Shown here piece by piece: positions 9,938 to 18,310 of a stretch of 64,000 nt of DNA (its first letter is position 1; each line of letters starts with the position of its first letter). The notes beneath the pieces were generated by a model. It made no database searches. It was given only the letters and a program-made list of their open reading frames with translations, and was not told the DNA's origin. This DNA is from Anabaena azotica FACHB-119 (lineage in GTDB: Bacteria > Cyanobacteriota > Cyanobacteriia > Cyanobacteriales > Nostocaceae). Both the position numbers and the translations under genes were made by a program. Location: the NCBI RefSeq assembly GCF_014697625.1, contig NZ_JACJSG010000006.1, positions 124,001 through 188,000 on the forward strand, in the 5' to 3' direction.

Positions 9938-10171
9938 GTGAACAGTTATCAGTTAACAGTAATCAGTGAACAGTGAACATAAACTGATAACTACTAACTG
10001 ATGACTAATAACTGCTAACTGCTAACTAATAAATAATAACTAATAACTAATAACTGATAACTGACAACTGATAACTGACAACTGATAACTGACAACTGAC
10101 AACTGATAACTGATAACTGACAACTGACAACTGATAACTGACAACTGATAACTGACAACTGATAACTGATA
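9938..10171. repeat. Long STRR abutting the thioesterase start codon
   Basis: About 230 bp of variant heptamers (CTGATAA, CTGACAA, CTAATAA). The last repeat unit runs straight into the ATG at 10172, leaving no separate ribosome site. Confidence 0.9.
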
Positions 10172-10606
10172 ATGGAATTATTCAAAACCTTATTACGTGT
10201 GCGCCATTATGAAATGGATGCGCTCGGACACGTAAACAATGCAGTATACCAAAATTATCTGGAACAAGCAGCCATTGAACATTCAGAACATCTAGGTTTG
10301 ACATTAGATGTTTACCGGGAATTTGGTTGTGTGTTTGTGATGCGGCGAGTAGAAATTGACTATTTGCGTCCAGCAGTTGCGGGTGAAAATCTAGAAGTTA
10401 CAACTTGGTTGAAACAAATACAAGGTACTCGTGCTTTACGTGGTTATGAAATTCGCAAGCAAAATGAAGCAAATTTATTAGTTAAAGCTGAAGCTTTATG
10501 GGTTTGGGTGGACGCTAAAACCATGCGTCCGCGACCAATTCCCCGCCTGATGATAGATAAATTTATGCAATTTCCCGAACCTACGCTGCAAGAGTATTTA
10601 CGTTAG
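10172..10606 (+). CDS. Acyl-CoA thioesterase, 4HBT/YbgC hot-dog family
   Basis: 144 residues, the usual length of the hot-dog thioesterase family. It shows the YxxDxxGHVNNxxY signature (YEMDALGHVNNAVY) that supplies the catalytic Asp, followed by FVMRRVEIDYLRPA. It should hydrolyse acyl-CoA or acyl-ACP thioesters in the cytoplasm. A DHNA-CoA thioesterase role for phylloquinone synthesis is possible for this fold in cyanobacteria but is not shown here. The start codon is directly preceded by the STRR. Confidence 0.85.
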   Translation: MELFKTLLRVRHYEMDALGHVNNAVYQNYLEQAAIEHSEHLGLTLDVYREFGCVFVMRRVEIDYLRPAVAGENLEVTTWLKQIQGTRALRGYEIRKQNEANLLVKAEALWVWVDAKTMRPRPIPRLMIDKFMQFPEPTLQEYLR

Positions 10607-10771
10607 GATTATATGCAGCTAACACACACTACTGGCGTGGCAAGGCTAAAATGTTGTATTAGATAACCACAGAGGCACAAAGACACAGAGGTTATACCAA
10701 TTTGAAAAAAGAACGCAACAGATACAGCATATTTTGGGTAAATGAGGTACAAGTGTCAAACACAAAACCAT

Positions 10772-10800
10772 GTAGAGACGTTACATGTAACGTCTCTACT
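10772..10800. repeat. 28-bp dispersed hairpin
   Basis: GTAGAGACGTTACATGTAACGTCTCTAC is a perfect palindrome between two convergent genes. Close relatives occur at 30589-30615 and 53178-53203. It could terminate transcription. Confidence 0.7.
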
Positions 10801-10826
10801 TTATAAATAAACTCTCACTTATGAGA

Positions 10827-12206
10827 TTAACTTGAATATTCTTTGAGACGAGGTAATACACCACAGAAACTTAATATCGCAATCATTCCTATTGCAACTC
10901 CTGTTTTCATCTCAAAACCATCTACATCGGAAAAGCCTTGCTTTATGGCTTTATCAAAAGCGGCTTGATTGATATCAAATGTTGTGCTATTAGCTTTTTT
11001 AAACTCCTCAAATAACCAGTTAGATTGTCCTGGCTTTTTTCCTACAGCTAGAGCGATCGCTTCTTGATGTTTACCACTGCGTTCTAACTGGCGAATTTGT
11101 TGATCAACGGCTAAGTATTGACCTACAATTTCCAGAGTGGCGATTGTTGCTTGTTTTTCTCCAGGGAAGGAAAGATTATCGAGTTCATCAGCAATATAAC
11201 CTTTAAAACCATCTACCTTTTTACCTGAAGAATTATAGATATTCGCTATACTTTGGGCAGTTTGACCTGGAGGAATTTCGGCAATTTGTGCTATATTTTG
11301 GAAGAAAGCTTTTTCGTAGTTAGTGGCGAAAGTTGGGTCAAGCAAATAGCGGGTTTTCGTAGCATTAGCAATATAGCCAGCAGCACGAGCTAAACGCAAA
11401 GCGTGTATGGAATCGAAAGCTTCTTCTTTAGCTATGCGGAGATTTTCCGTCGCCGACCGTAACGTTGTTGTGGTATAGGTTACTAAAAGTAGAGCGATCG
11501 CAGTAGCTACCAGCAGCAGAGGATTAAATATGCGGCGCATCCGTAGACTTAGAAATATCTGCATCTCTACTAACACAATTATCAGCGCTGCACCACAAAT
11601 CATAATTAACAGCAAAGGCTTACTAGCAGCAACCCTTTGTTCTGTATAAATTTGGTTTAAAACTTGGAAGTTGAGTTGATCTAACTCATCGGCTGTTGGT
11701 AGAAGAGTTTTATCCATAATTTCCGCAGACGCACGAAAAGCAACTAACATACCGTTAATATCACCACGTGCATGAAAATCTCTTGCTTGCTGAATTTTAG
11801 CAATGTAGTTACCAAAACCTAACTGCATTTTTTGAATGGTTTTGCGTTCTTTCTCCCCGAAACTGATATTCTCAGCAGCAATTACTAATCTTTCCGTCGC
11901 TCTTGTGTATCTTTCCTCGTAGCCTTTGACAGCATCTGGATTTTGTCCAGGTGGTAATAATAATTCATTAGCGACATAAGCATCCATACCTGCAAATGCG
12001 TCCTTAAGGCGTTGTGCGGTAACAATGCTTGGTGTAGCATCTAGACCAACTGTTTTGATAGCTTGTCTTTGCCCTTGAACGGCGCTAATGATGGCAATTA
12101 ATAACAATAAACTGGAGGCTCCAGTTAAATATAATCCGCCTTGGAGGAGACGGGGAGTGGTAAACTTATAGTTTCTTTTGCTGAAAACTGCAATGATATT
12201 ATTCAT
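10827..12206 (-). CDS. Four-helix membrane sensor-like protein (GlnX-like topology)
   Basis: 459 residues with four predicted membrane helices: about 26-43, 198-220, 228-246 and 438-453. Helices 1-2 and 3-4 enclose two extracytoplasmic domains of about 150 and 190 residues. Both are helical and resemble the four-helix-bundle sensor regions of chemoreceptors. No kinase, HAMP or signalling domain follows. It starts 24 nt after the FHA gene stop and is surely co-transcribed with it. Actinobacterial PknG operons encode GlnX, a membrane protein that relays an amino-acid signal to PknG. I infer the same place in the circuit here from topology and neighbours, not from sequence identity. Confidence 0.7.
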   Translation of the reverse strand: MNNIIAVFSKRNYKFTTPRLLQGGLYLTGASSLLLLIAIISAVQGQRQAIKTVGLDATPSIVTAQRLKDAFAGMDAYVANELLLPPGQNPDAVKGYEERYTRATERLVIAAENISFGEKERKTIQKMQLGFGNYIAKIQQARDFHARGDINGMLVAFRASAEIMDKTLLPTADELDQLNFQVLNQIYTEQRVAASKPLLLIMICGAALIIVLVEMQIFLSLRMRRIFNPLLLVATAIALLLVTYTTTTLRSATENLRIAKEEAFDSIHALRLARAAGYIANATKTRYLLDPTFATNYEKAFFQNIAQIAEIPPGQTAQSIANIYNSSGKKVDGFKGYIADELDNLSFPGEKQATIATLEIVGQYLAVDQQIRQLERSGKHQEAIALAVGKKPGQSNWLFEEFKKANSTTFDINQAAFDKAIKQGFSDVDGFEMKTGVAIGMIAILSFCGVLPRLKEYSS

Positions 12207-12230
12207 ATACTTATTGATAAGTTTATCTAG

Positions 12231-12920
12231 TTAGTAAACAGCTTTGACGGAAATTCGAGTCCAATGTCCCAAGGTAAATTCATCTCCATCTTGCAGCTTG
12301 ACATCTACCATCGGCTTCAATTCCACAGCTTTTAATTGCGTTCCATTAGAAGAACCAATATCCCGCAGCGTCAGAGTATTGTCTGTTTCTAGAGTCAGCA
12401 AAGCATGGCGATGTGAGACAGCACCATCAAAATCTAAAACAATTTCTGGGTGAACAGCTCTAGCTTGGCTATTGCGACCAATTAAATTTACTGGCTTGTC
12501 CAGACGAAATATAATTGGTGGTTGATTAATAGGTGGTTCTGGGCTATCGGGATGGCGTAAGGATGGGTCAACAGTCACCACTAATTCCCAACCCAGTATG
12601 GATGATGCAGAGTGAGAATTATTGGTTATGGTCTGTCGTACTGTATTATTATCTGCGCCTTGAGTGGGTTTGGCGATCGCTAATTCTCCATGCGCCCCAG
12701 TGATAAAGTTATAACCGCAAATTTCACAAAAATTGCCACTATTAGGTTCACGGGGAGCGCCACAAGCTGGGCAAAGTTCTGTAGTTGTGGGTGTTAGCGT
12801 TGGGGTAATTGTTTTCTCTACTAACGGAATTTCCGATATACCTAAAATCTTAGTACCGCACTCTGAACAAAAATCTGATTCAGTAGATTCATGTCCTTTA
12901 GGACATTGATATGTTGTCAC
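12231..12920 (-). CDS. Zinc-ribbon FHA domain protein
   Basis: 229 residues from a GTG start, with GGAG about 12 nt upstream. Two zinc ribbons open the protein: C6, H10, C18, C21 and then CxxC pairs at 50/53 and 65/68. A Thr/Pro-rich linker (residues 37-48) lies between them. The C-terminal FHA domain has the conserved IGR (about 148), SHRH (169-172) and SNG (191-193) motifs that bind phosphothreonine. It should act as a phospho-dependent adaptor for the kinase in this cluster. GarA and OdhI, the PknG substrates of actinobacteria, are also small FHA proteins phosphorylated in an N-terminal Thr motif. The linker here is a candidate equivalent. Confidence 0.9.
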   Translation of the reverse strand: MTTYQCPKGHESTESDFCSECGTKILGISEIPLVEKTITPTLTPTTTELCPACGAPREPNSGNFCEICGYNFITGAHGELAIAKPTQGADNNTVRQTITNNSHSASSILGWELVVTVDPSLRHPDSPEPPINQPPIIFRLDKPVNLIGRNSQARAVHPEIVLDFDGAVSHRHALLTLETDNTLTLRDIGSSNGTQLKAVELKPMVDVKLQDGDEFTLGHWTRISVKAVY

Positions 12921-12948
12921 GTTACTTACTCCAAATTCCTTTTAAAAA

Positions 12949-13062
12949 GAAACGAAAAAATCACCCTCTTACTCCCCTCTCCTCGAAGGAGAGGGGTTGG
13001 GGGTGAGGTCAAAACAACGCTTGTCGAACTCACGTTGGATTAAAAACCTACACTTGTGAGAG
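12949..13062. repeat. Dispersed element family F joined to a family D end
   Basis: 12949-13035 matches, in inverted orientation, the element at 52701-52836 (AACGAAAAAATCACCCTCTT at one end, GAACTCACGTT at the other). Directly after it, 13038-13060 is a fragment of the family D end (ATTAAAAACCTACACTTGTGAG). Confidence 0.75.
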
Positions 13063-13081
13063 TCCCCAGTCCCCAGTCCCA

Positions 13082-14365
13082 CTAATTCCCTGATTTAGGA
13101 ATGCGAGTTGTTTTTGTAGAACGAGTTTCCAGCGCCATAGCATCTTCTTTGGCTACTTCTCGCTTCAGGCGCACTGTACCTGTGGGTGCATCTAGCACAT
13201 CAACTACAGTTTTGAGTAGTTTAGCAGTAGCTTCATTTCCTGACTCATGGGCTAGTTTGACTGCTTTACCTAACTTAGCTGTAGCAATTTCCATATCATT
13301 CCTAGCACGGGCTTCTAATCCTTCTTGAATTGACTGAGCTAATTCTGCTTGTCCGGTATAATGAGCAACACGTCGGTCAATTTTGGTAGATTTGGCTTCG
13401 TCATCAGTCCAGGTTGCTAAAATCCGAGCTTCCGCCAGTTTATTTTCTACTCCATTGAGGGTATAAATTAAGCTGGCTCGACCAGCTAACATTTCATCAC
13501 CGACATTACCAGGATTTACTTCAATACAAAAGTGGTAATCACGAGATTCGTTGCTTCCCCAAGCACCTGTGGGATAATCTACTACTTGAGCCTTAACTGG
13601 TTGACTACGGTGGGTGAGGTCAACAATATCAGGGCTGACTTGTTTACAAAAGAGAATTTTCGCTCCTTGGGGTGTCCATAAACGCAAAGCCACATCGCTG
13701 ACATTCTTACTCATGGCTTTTTCCAGAATGCTACGAAAGTCAGCTTCAATCATGGCGGCGTTAGGAATTATATCGGTTGTCCCTAAGAGTTGATCAGCAA
13801 TTTGTTGTAGTTGCGCCACTCGCCAGTCAGTACCCACGCCGCGACAGTCGCATTGGAAGACACCTTCGCATTGTTTTAGTACATTCTGCAAGGATTCTTC
13901 ATCAGAGTCGTCATTTTGTCCATCGGTGAGGAGGAGCGCTTGACGCACTGCTTGAGGCATTATTTTAAATTGTGTTAAAGCCTGAGTCAGCCAAGTAGAC
14001 ATGAGAGTACCACCATTAGCTTTAATATGCTTGATGGCTGCGATCGCTTGCTGTTTTTTTTCACCCGTAGCAGGAGAAACTGGAAATACAACATTGGCTC
14101 TACTCGCACCTGTAACGATGAAGAAATGAGCATCATGGGGAAGCAAATTCACTAATTTGCTCATCGCTTCTTTGGCTGCTTGGATCTTGTTACCACCCAT
14201 TGAGCCAGATGTGTCGCAGATAATCCCGAAAAGTCTGCCATTCTTAGGAGTAGCGACTTTGACATCAACGTTTTCCGAGGTGATAGTCATAATTGCATTA
14301 ACTTCTCTTACACCTTGGGGAAGGTACTGATTTTGAAAAACTTCTGCTCTAAATTGTTCAGACAT
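13082..14365 (-). CDS. VWA domain protein with complete MIDAS
   Basis: 427 residues. A von Willebrand factor A domain occupies about 40-230 with an intact metal-ion-dependent adhesion site: DTSGS at 51-55, the Thr of GGTLMS, and the Asp of LLTDGQ. A beta-rich middle part and a charged helical C-terminus follow. No signal peptide or membrane helix, so cytoplasmic. It lies between the PP2C and FHA genes in the cluster and probably assembles partners in a metal-dependent way. It has no zinc ribbon, unlike its three enzymatic and adaptor neighbours. Confidence 0.9.
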   Translation of the reverse strand: MSEQFRAEVFQNQYLPQGVREVNAIMTITSENVDVKVATPKNGRLFGIICDTSGSMGGNKIQAAKEAMSKLVNLLPHDAHFFIVTGASRANVVFPVSPATGEKKQQAIAAIKHIKANGGTLMSTWLTQALTQFKIMPQAVRQALLLTDGQNDDSDEESLQNVLKQCEGVFQCDCRGVGTDWRVAQLQQIADQLLGTTDIIPNAAMIEADFRSILEKAMSKNVSDVALRLWTPQGAKILFCKQVSPDIVDLTHRSQPVKAQVVDYPTGAWGSNESRDYHFCIEVNPGNVGDEMLAGRASLIYTLNGVENKLAEARILATWTDDEAKSTKIDRRVAHYTGQAELAQSIQEGLEARARNDMEIATAKLGKAVKLAHESGNEATAKLLKTVVDVLDAPTGTVRLKREVAKEDAMALETRSTKTTRIPKSGN

Positions 14366-14397
14366 AGTGGTTGGTTGTGATTTTGGTAATAGTTTGT

Positions 14398-14520
14398 GTT
14401 GTCAGTTATCAGTTATCAGTTATCAGTTATCAGTTATCAGTTGACAGTTGACAGTTATCAGTTGTCAGTTATCAGTTATCAGTTATCAGTTATTAGTTGA
14501 CAGTTATCAGTTGTCAGTTG
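14398..14520. repeat. STRR (CAGTTAT heptamer)
   Basis: About 17 tandem heptamers, including GTCAGTT variants, followed by a C/T tract of CCCTTTCC units to about 14600. Confidence 0.9.
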
Positions 14521-14605
14521 TTATTTTTCCCTTTCCCCTTTCCCCCTTTCCCCCTTACCCTTTCCCCTTCCCCCCTTACCCTTTCCCCCTTCCCCCCTAT
14601 CTCTT

Positions 14606-14752
14606 AAGGGCAGGTTTTTCATAAAGTAATCAGTGAGGACTATAAGATTCAGTAAATTATCAGACTTTCATCTACCCCTACACCCCTACACCCTTATACC
14701 CCTACACCCTAAAATCAGTGTTTTTGGGTCGAAGTGTAAAAAACCTGCCCTT
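14606..14752. mobile_element. 147-bp MITE-like element related to family D
   Basis: Terminal inverted repeats AAGGGCAGGTTTTT and AAAAACCTGCCCTT. The interior shares the 'gaggactataa' and 'catctacccctacaccc' segments with the family D copy at 30961-31107, so this looks like a relative with different ends. Confidence 0.65.
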
Positions 14753-14764
14753 GAAAGTTCCCCC

Positions 14765-15745
14765 CTATCCCCTGTCCCCTGTCCCCTGTCCCCTGCTTAA
14801 GCAGAGGACAGCAACGGTAATGTTGTCATGTCCGCCACTGTTGAGGGCGAATTCTGTGAGTGTGTGAGATATGGCGATCGCATCTGTGCTAGGTGATTGC
14901 TGCACCAATTCACCTAAATGTGCAGCATCTATGGTATAATTCCATAACCCATCAGTACAAAGAATTAGATATCCAGAATTAGGAATAGTAAAATTAATAA
15001 TTGTCGGCACCGCATCTTCCACTGCATCTGCTCCTAGCCAGCGCGTAATCGCATGAGCTTTAGGTGATTGTCTGGCTTGTTGTTCGCTGATTATCCCGGC
15101 TGCGACTACTTCATTTAGCCAGGAGTCATCCTGAGTTAGTTGTTGACACCCGTGAGGAGAAATCCAGTAAGCGCGACTGTCTCCTAACCAGCCAATAGTA
15201 GCCACGCCTGCTTGGACAATGGCGGCGACAATGGTTGTAGATGGTGGTTCATATTTTATACTTAATACTTGAGTAAGATTACATATATCTTTTAAAGCAG
15301 TGATAAAGGCTGATTTCATGGCTGAATCTGGAGTTTCCCCACGTTCTCTAGCAGCAGCCAAGGCTAAACAGGCGCTGTTAGCGACTGTTTGTGCTGCTAA
15401 TTCAGGCTTGGTGGAACTGGAAACGCCATCACAAACTATGAGAATATGTTCAGTATCATTAAGTTGTTGTAAGGCAAGAAAGTCTTGATTGCTGTGATGT
15501 CTGAGTCCGCGATCGCTCACTCCGGCTAGGTGCGAATTGATAATTACTTCTAAGCGTTCCCGTTGTTCTTGACGAAATCCACATTCACCACAGTAGCCTT
15601 CTGCATCAATAGCGCTATTCGGTGCGCCGCATTTTGCACATCCTTGAGTAACGGTTGGCGGTTTACTAGCTGTTAAAGGTGTACCGCATTCTTCACAAAA
15701 TTTATCCTCAGCTAAGACGGAAGCACCGCAAGTCATACACTGCAT
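14765..15745 (-). CDS. Zinc-ribbon PP2C-family Ser/Thr phosphatase
   Basis: 326 residues. Two N-terminal zinc ribbons (C3/C6/C17/C20 and C36/C39/C52/C55) precede a PP2C domain from about residue 65. Metal-binding acids are visible in SNQD (D88), CDG (D106), GDSRAYW, TDGLWN and GGHDNITVAVL. It should dephosphorylate Ser/Thr phosphoproteins with Mn/Mg. The usual DGMGG is changed to DGVSS. It follows the PknG-like kinase gene and is likely its antagonist. GAGGAC lies 6 nt upstream of the ATG. The last residues (SRGQGTGDRG) are encoded by an STRR and look like a repeat-derived tail. Confidence 0.92.
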   Translation of the reverse strand: MQCMTCGASVLAEDKFCEECGTPLTASKPPTVTQGCAKCGAPNSAIDAEGYCGECGFRQEQRERLEVIINSHLAGVSDRGLRHHSNQDFLALQQLNDTEHILIVCDGVSSSTKPELAAQTVANSACLALAAARERGETPDSAMKSAFITALKDICNLTQVLSIKYEPPSTTIVAAIVQAGVATIGWLGDSRAYWISPHGCQQLTQDDSWLNEVVAAGIISEQQARQSPKAHAITRWLGADAVEDAVPTIINFTIPNSGYLILCTDGLWNYTIDAAHLGELVQQSPSTDAIAISHTLTEFALNSGGHDNITVAVLCLSRGQGTGDRG

Positions 15746-15837
15746 ATTTTGTCCTCATCAGTAATCTGTCTCATTAACTTTGCTTTTTAAACGCAGAGGA
15801 ACGCAGAGGTTAGCGCAGAGGAACGCAGAGTTTTGTT

Positions 15838-15963
15838 AAATTTTGGCGTTGCTGAATCAGAGTATGAAATATTAAATTAACTCTTATTTTTCTTTGTAAC
15901 CTTGCGCCTTTGCGCCTTTGCGTGAGGTAAATTCATACTTTCAATCAGCAACGCCTAAATTTT
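15838..15963. mobile_element. 126-bp MITE-like element (GGCGTTGCTGA family)
   Basis: Terminal inverted repeats TTTGGCGTTGCTGAATCAGA... and ...CAATCAGCAACGCCTAAA bracket a GCGCCTTTGCGC-rich interior. Part of the interior (CTTTGCGCCTTTGCGTGAG) recurs at 58776-58796. It fills the gap between the kinase and phosphatase genes. Confidence 0.75.
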
Positions 15964-15992
15964 ATTGGCTCAGTCCCCTGTCCCCTGTCCCC

Positions 15993-18170
15993 TTAAATCA
16001 AGGTTCTAGGACGTATGCGGTTAGCTTCATCTACTAGGCGGATTTTTTCTTCCCCAATTGCGAGGTGCGCCATATCACGTAAAGCTTTTTCTAATCCTTT
16101 TCTTAAATGCTGTTCTTGTAATGGTTGTCCCAAGATGGTTAAATCAGTTGTAGCTGAAAGTTGGCGGGAAGTGATTAAATTGAGGGCAGTTTCTAATACT
16201 TGTTTAGTTAAGCGATAGCGATCGCTACCTTCTAATGTCAATGCTTCAATGGCGACAGAAGCTGCTTGCAATTCTTGCGTTCCCGGAAGCGATCGCTCAC
16301 TATTAATTAAAGTGCGGGCAATTTCTACCCGCGCTCTTGTGTATAAATTAGAAGTTGGCGGTACGAGTTCTAAAGCCGCTACCGCACCTTGGCGATCGCC
16401 TAAACTACAGTAGCAACGCGCTAACCCAAAGGCGGCTGATACATAACTGGGATCGGTACGCAACACTAATTCATACATCTTAATAGCTAGTTGGTAATTT
16501 TCGGCTTGTTCGGCGGCTAATCCCAACGCCAGTTTCGGAGCTAATTCTCCAGGTAAATCAAAATAAACTTGATCAAATGCTTTCTGTGCTTCCTTTGCTT
16601 GATTTTGTGCCAATAGCGATCGCCCACGATACCAAAAAATGCGCCAGTCCCACGGGTCTTTGGCTGCGACTTTATCTATAGCTTGTTCTGCTTCTCGATA
16701 ATCCTGGGTATCAATTAAGTTATTTGCCAAGCGCAACCATGCTTCTGCCGATAGGGGAAATTGTTTGACGACAACTTCCAAACCAACGGCTCGTTTCACA
16801 GGATCAGGGATGGCGCTAGCATTTAACACCGCATTGAAGCCTGGATCACTACTATCTAATATAGGTACAGGTAATTGTTGATAATTTGGTATAATCGGAT
16901 CAAAACTGCCACTGTAATTCATCGCCAACATATCCCCACTAAACAAGTTGCTAGTGGCGGGACGAGGAATTTTGGTAGAGGTGGCGACGACTTCCCGCAA
17001 CACACCTAATAACTGATCAGCCATTTCATCGGCTGATTGAAATCGGTCATCAGGATTAGTGCCGGTGGCTTTGATTAAGAAGCGATATAGGGACTCTTGT
17101 TGTGCAAATAAAGGTTCTTCTTGGGGACTGGGGAGAGTGTATAAATTTTCTTTATTAAAAGATTTAATATCGGTAACTAAAACCGCCAAAGTTCTGCCAA
17201 TGGTAAATAAATCAGAAACAACGGTGGGGCCTTCCCCAGCTTCAGGAGCGCTATAACCGACAGTACCATAAATATCGCCATCGGGGTCATCAATGCGACG
17301 CACCCCGCCCAAGTCGATTAATTTGATGTCGTTGTTTTCCAGCATGACATTATCTGGCTTGAAGTCGCAATATACCAACCCCAAGGAATGGAGATAAGCA
17401 AACGCTCCCAAGATACGATGAATATAGGCGATCGCTTCTGCTATAGGTAAGGGGCCGCGAGTTTTGCGAATTTCCTTGAGAGTTTTACCGCCAACATACT
17501 CCATGACGATAAACCCCTCGCCACCGTGGTTGACAAAGTTATAAATCCCCACGATATTAGCGTGTTTGACGGCGGCGAGAAACTGTCTTTCCGCCACAGC
17601 AACGGCTGCACTTGATGCGTCCTCGCTGTTGAGCAATCCCTTCAACACCACATAACGAGATAAGATTTTATCAAAACCTAAGTAAATCCATCCTAAACCA
17701 CCGTAAGCGATCGCTCCTTTGACTTCATATTGTCCGACAACCACATCACCAGGACTTAATGAGGGAACAAAAGAAAACTTCTGTCCACATTTACTACAAA
17801 ATCCTTTTTCTCTACGCAGAGTATGATTGCAATTACTACAAAAGCGTTTATTCTCAGGAACCATTGGATGAGGAATAATCGCTTTTTCTGGCTCTGTTGA
17901 CGGCAATTCTGGCACAGAAACTAATCCTGCTCCCAATAGTCTACGACTACTACGAGCAGTGCTACCACTAGTACGTCGAGAACCTTGGGAACGACTAGTC
18001 AAGGGAGATGAACCAGTACCCGTGGTAAGGGGTAAGTTTTTGAGTGTTTGTGTAACGTTGTGATTATGACTGACATCGGCAGATTTAACAGCTGCTAATC
18101 CACAGACATCACAGTAGCCATCCTCGATAGTACCAGTACATCCATTACGTGTGCAGCGCAGACTATCCAT
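15993..18170 (-). CDS. PknG-like Ser/Thr kinase with zinc ribbons and TPR domain
   Basis: 725 residues with the PknG order of domains: N-terminal zinc sites (C6/C11/C20/C23 and C111/C114/C125/C128), a kinase domain at about 146-400, and a C-terminal TPR region at about 450-700. The kinase has GAIAYGGLGWIY as its glycine loop, Lys177 (VVLKGL), VMEYVGGKTL as hinge, and YCDFKPDN as catalytic loop with D269. It has DLG (D286) in place of DFG, and APE. GGLGWIY, VVLKGL, EYVGG and DLG are the forms found in actinobacterial PknG and not in the common PknB-type kinases. AGGAG lies 6 nt upstream of the ATG. In actinobacteria PknG phosphorylates an FHA protein controlling 2-oxoglutarate and glutamate metabolism; the target here is unknown. 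Confidence 0.92.
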   Translation of the reverse strand: MDSLRCTRNGCTGTIEDGYCDVCGLAAVKSADVSHNHNVTQTLKNLPLTTGTGSSPLTSRSQGSRRTSGSTARSSRRLLGAGLVSVPELPSTEPEKAIIPHPMVPENKRFCSNCNHTLRREKGFCSKCGQKFSFVPSLSPGDVVVGQYEVKGAIAYGGLGWIYLGFDKILSRYVVLKGLLNSEDASSAAVAVAERQFLAAVKHANIVGIYNFVNHGGEGFIVMEYVGGKTLKEIRKTRGPLPIAEAIAYIHRILGAFAYLHSLGLVYCDFKPDNVMLENNDIKLIDLGGVRRIDDPDGDIYGTVGYSAPEAGEGPTVVSDLFTIGRTLAVLVTDIKSFNKENLYTLPSPQEEPLFAQQESLYRFLIKATGTNPDDRFQSADEMADQLLGVLREVVATSTKIPRPATSNLFSGDMLAMNYSGSFDPIIPNYQQLPVPILDSSDPGFNAVLNASAIPDPVKRAVGLEVVVKQFPLSAEAWLRLANNLIDTQDYREAEQAIDKVAAKDPWDWRIFWYRGRSLLAQNQAKEAQKAFDQVYFDLPGELAPKLALGLAAEQAENYQLAIKMYELVLRTDPSYVSAAFGLARCYCSLGDRQGAVAALELVPPTSNLYTRARVEIARTLINSERSLPGTQELQAASVAIEALTLEGSDRYRLTKQVLETALNLITSRQLSATTDLTILGQPLQEQHLRKGLEKALRDMAHLAIGEEKIRLVDEANRIRPRTLI

Positions 18171-18186
18171 TCAAGTCTCCTAAATT

Positions 18187-18310
18187 GGGAAGTAGGGAGT
18201 GGGGAGTGGGGAGATGAGGGAGATGAGGGAGTAGAGGAGCAGAGGAGCAGAGGAGCAGGGGAGAAAAACTATTGACTATTGACTATGGACTATTGACTAT
18301 GGACTATGGA
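18187..18310. repeat. STRR block
   Basis: GGGGAGT, GATGAGGGA, GCAGAGGA and ACTATTG/ACTATGG tandem units fill the space between the coiled-coil gene and the kinase gene. Confidence 0.85.
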
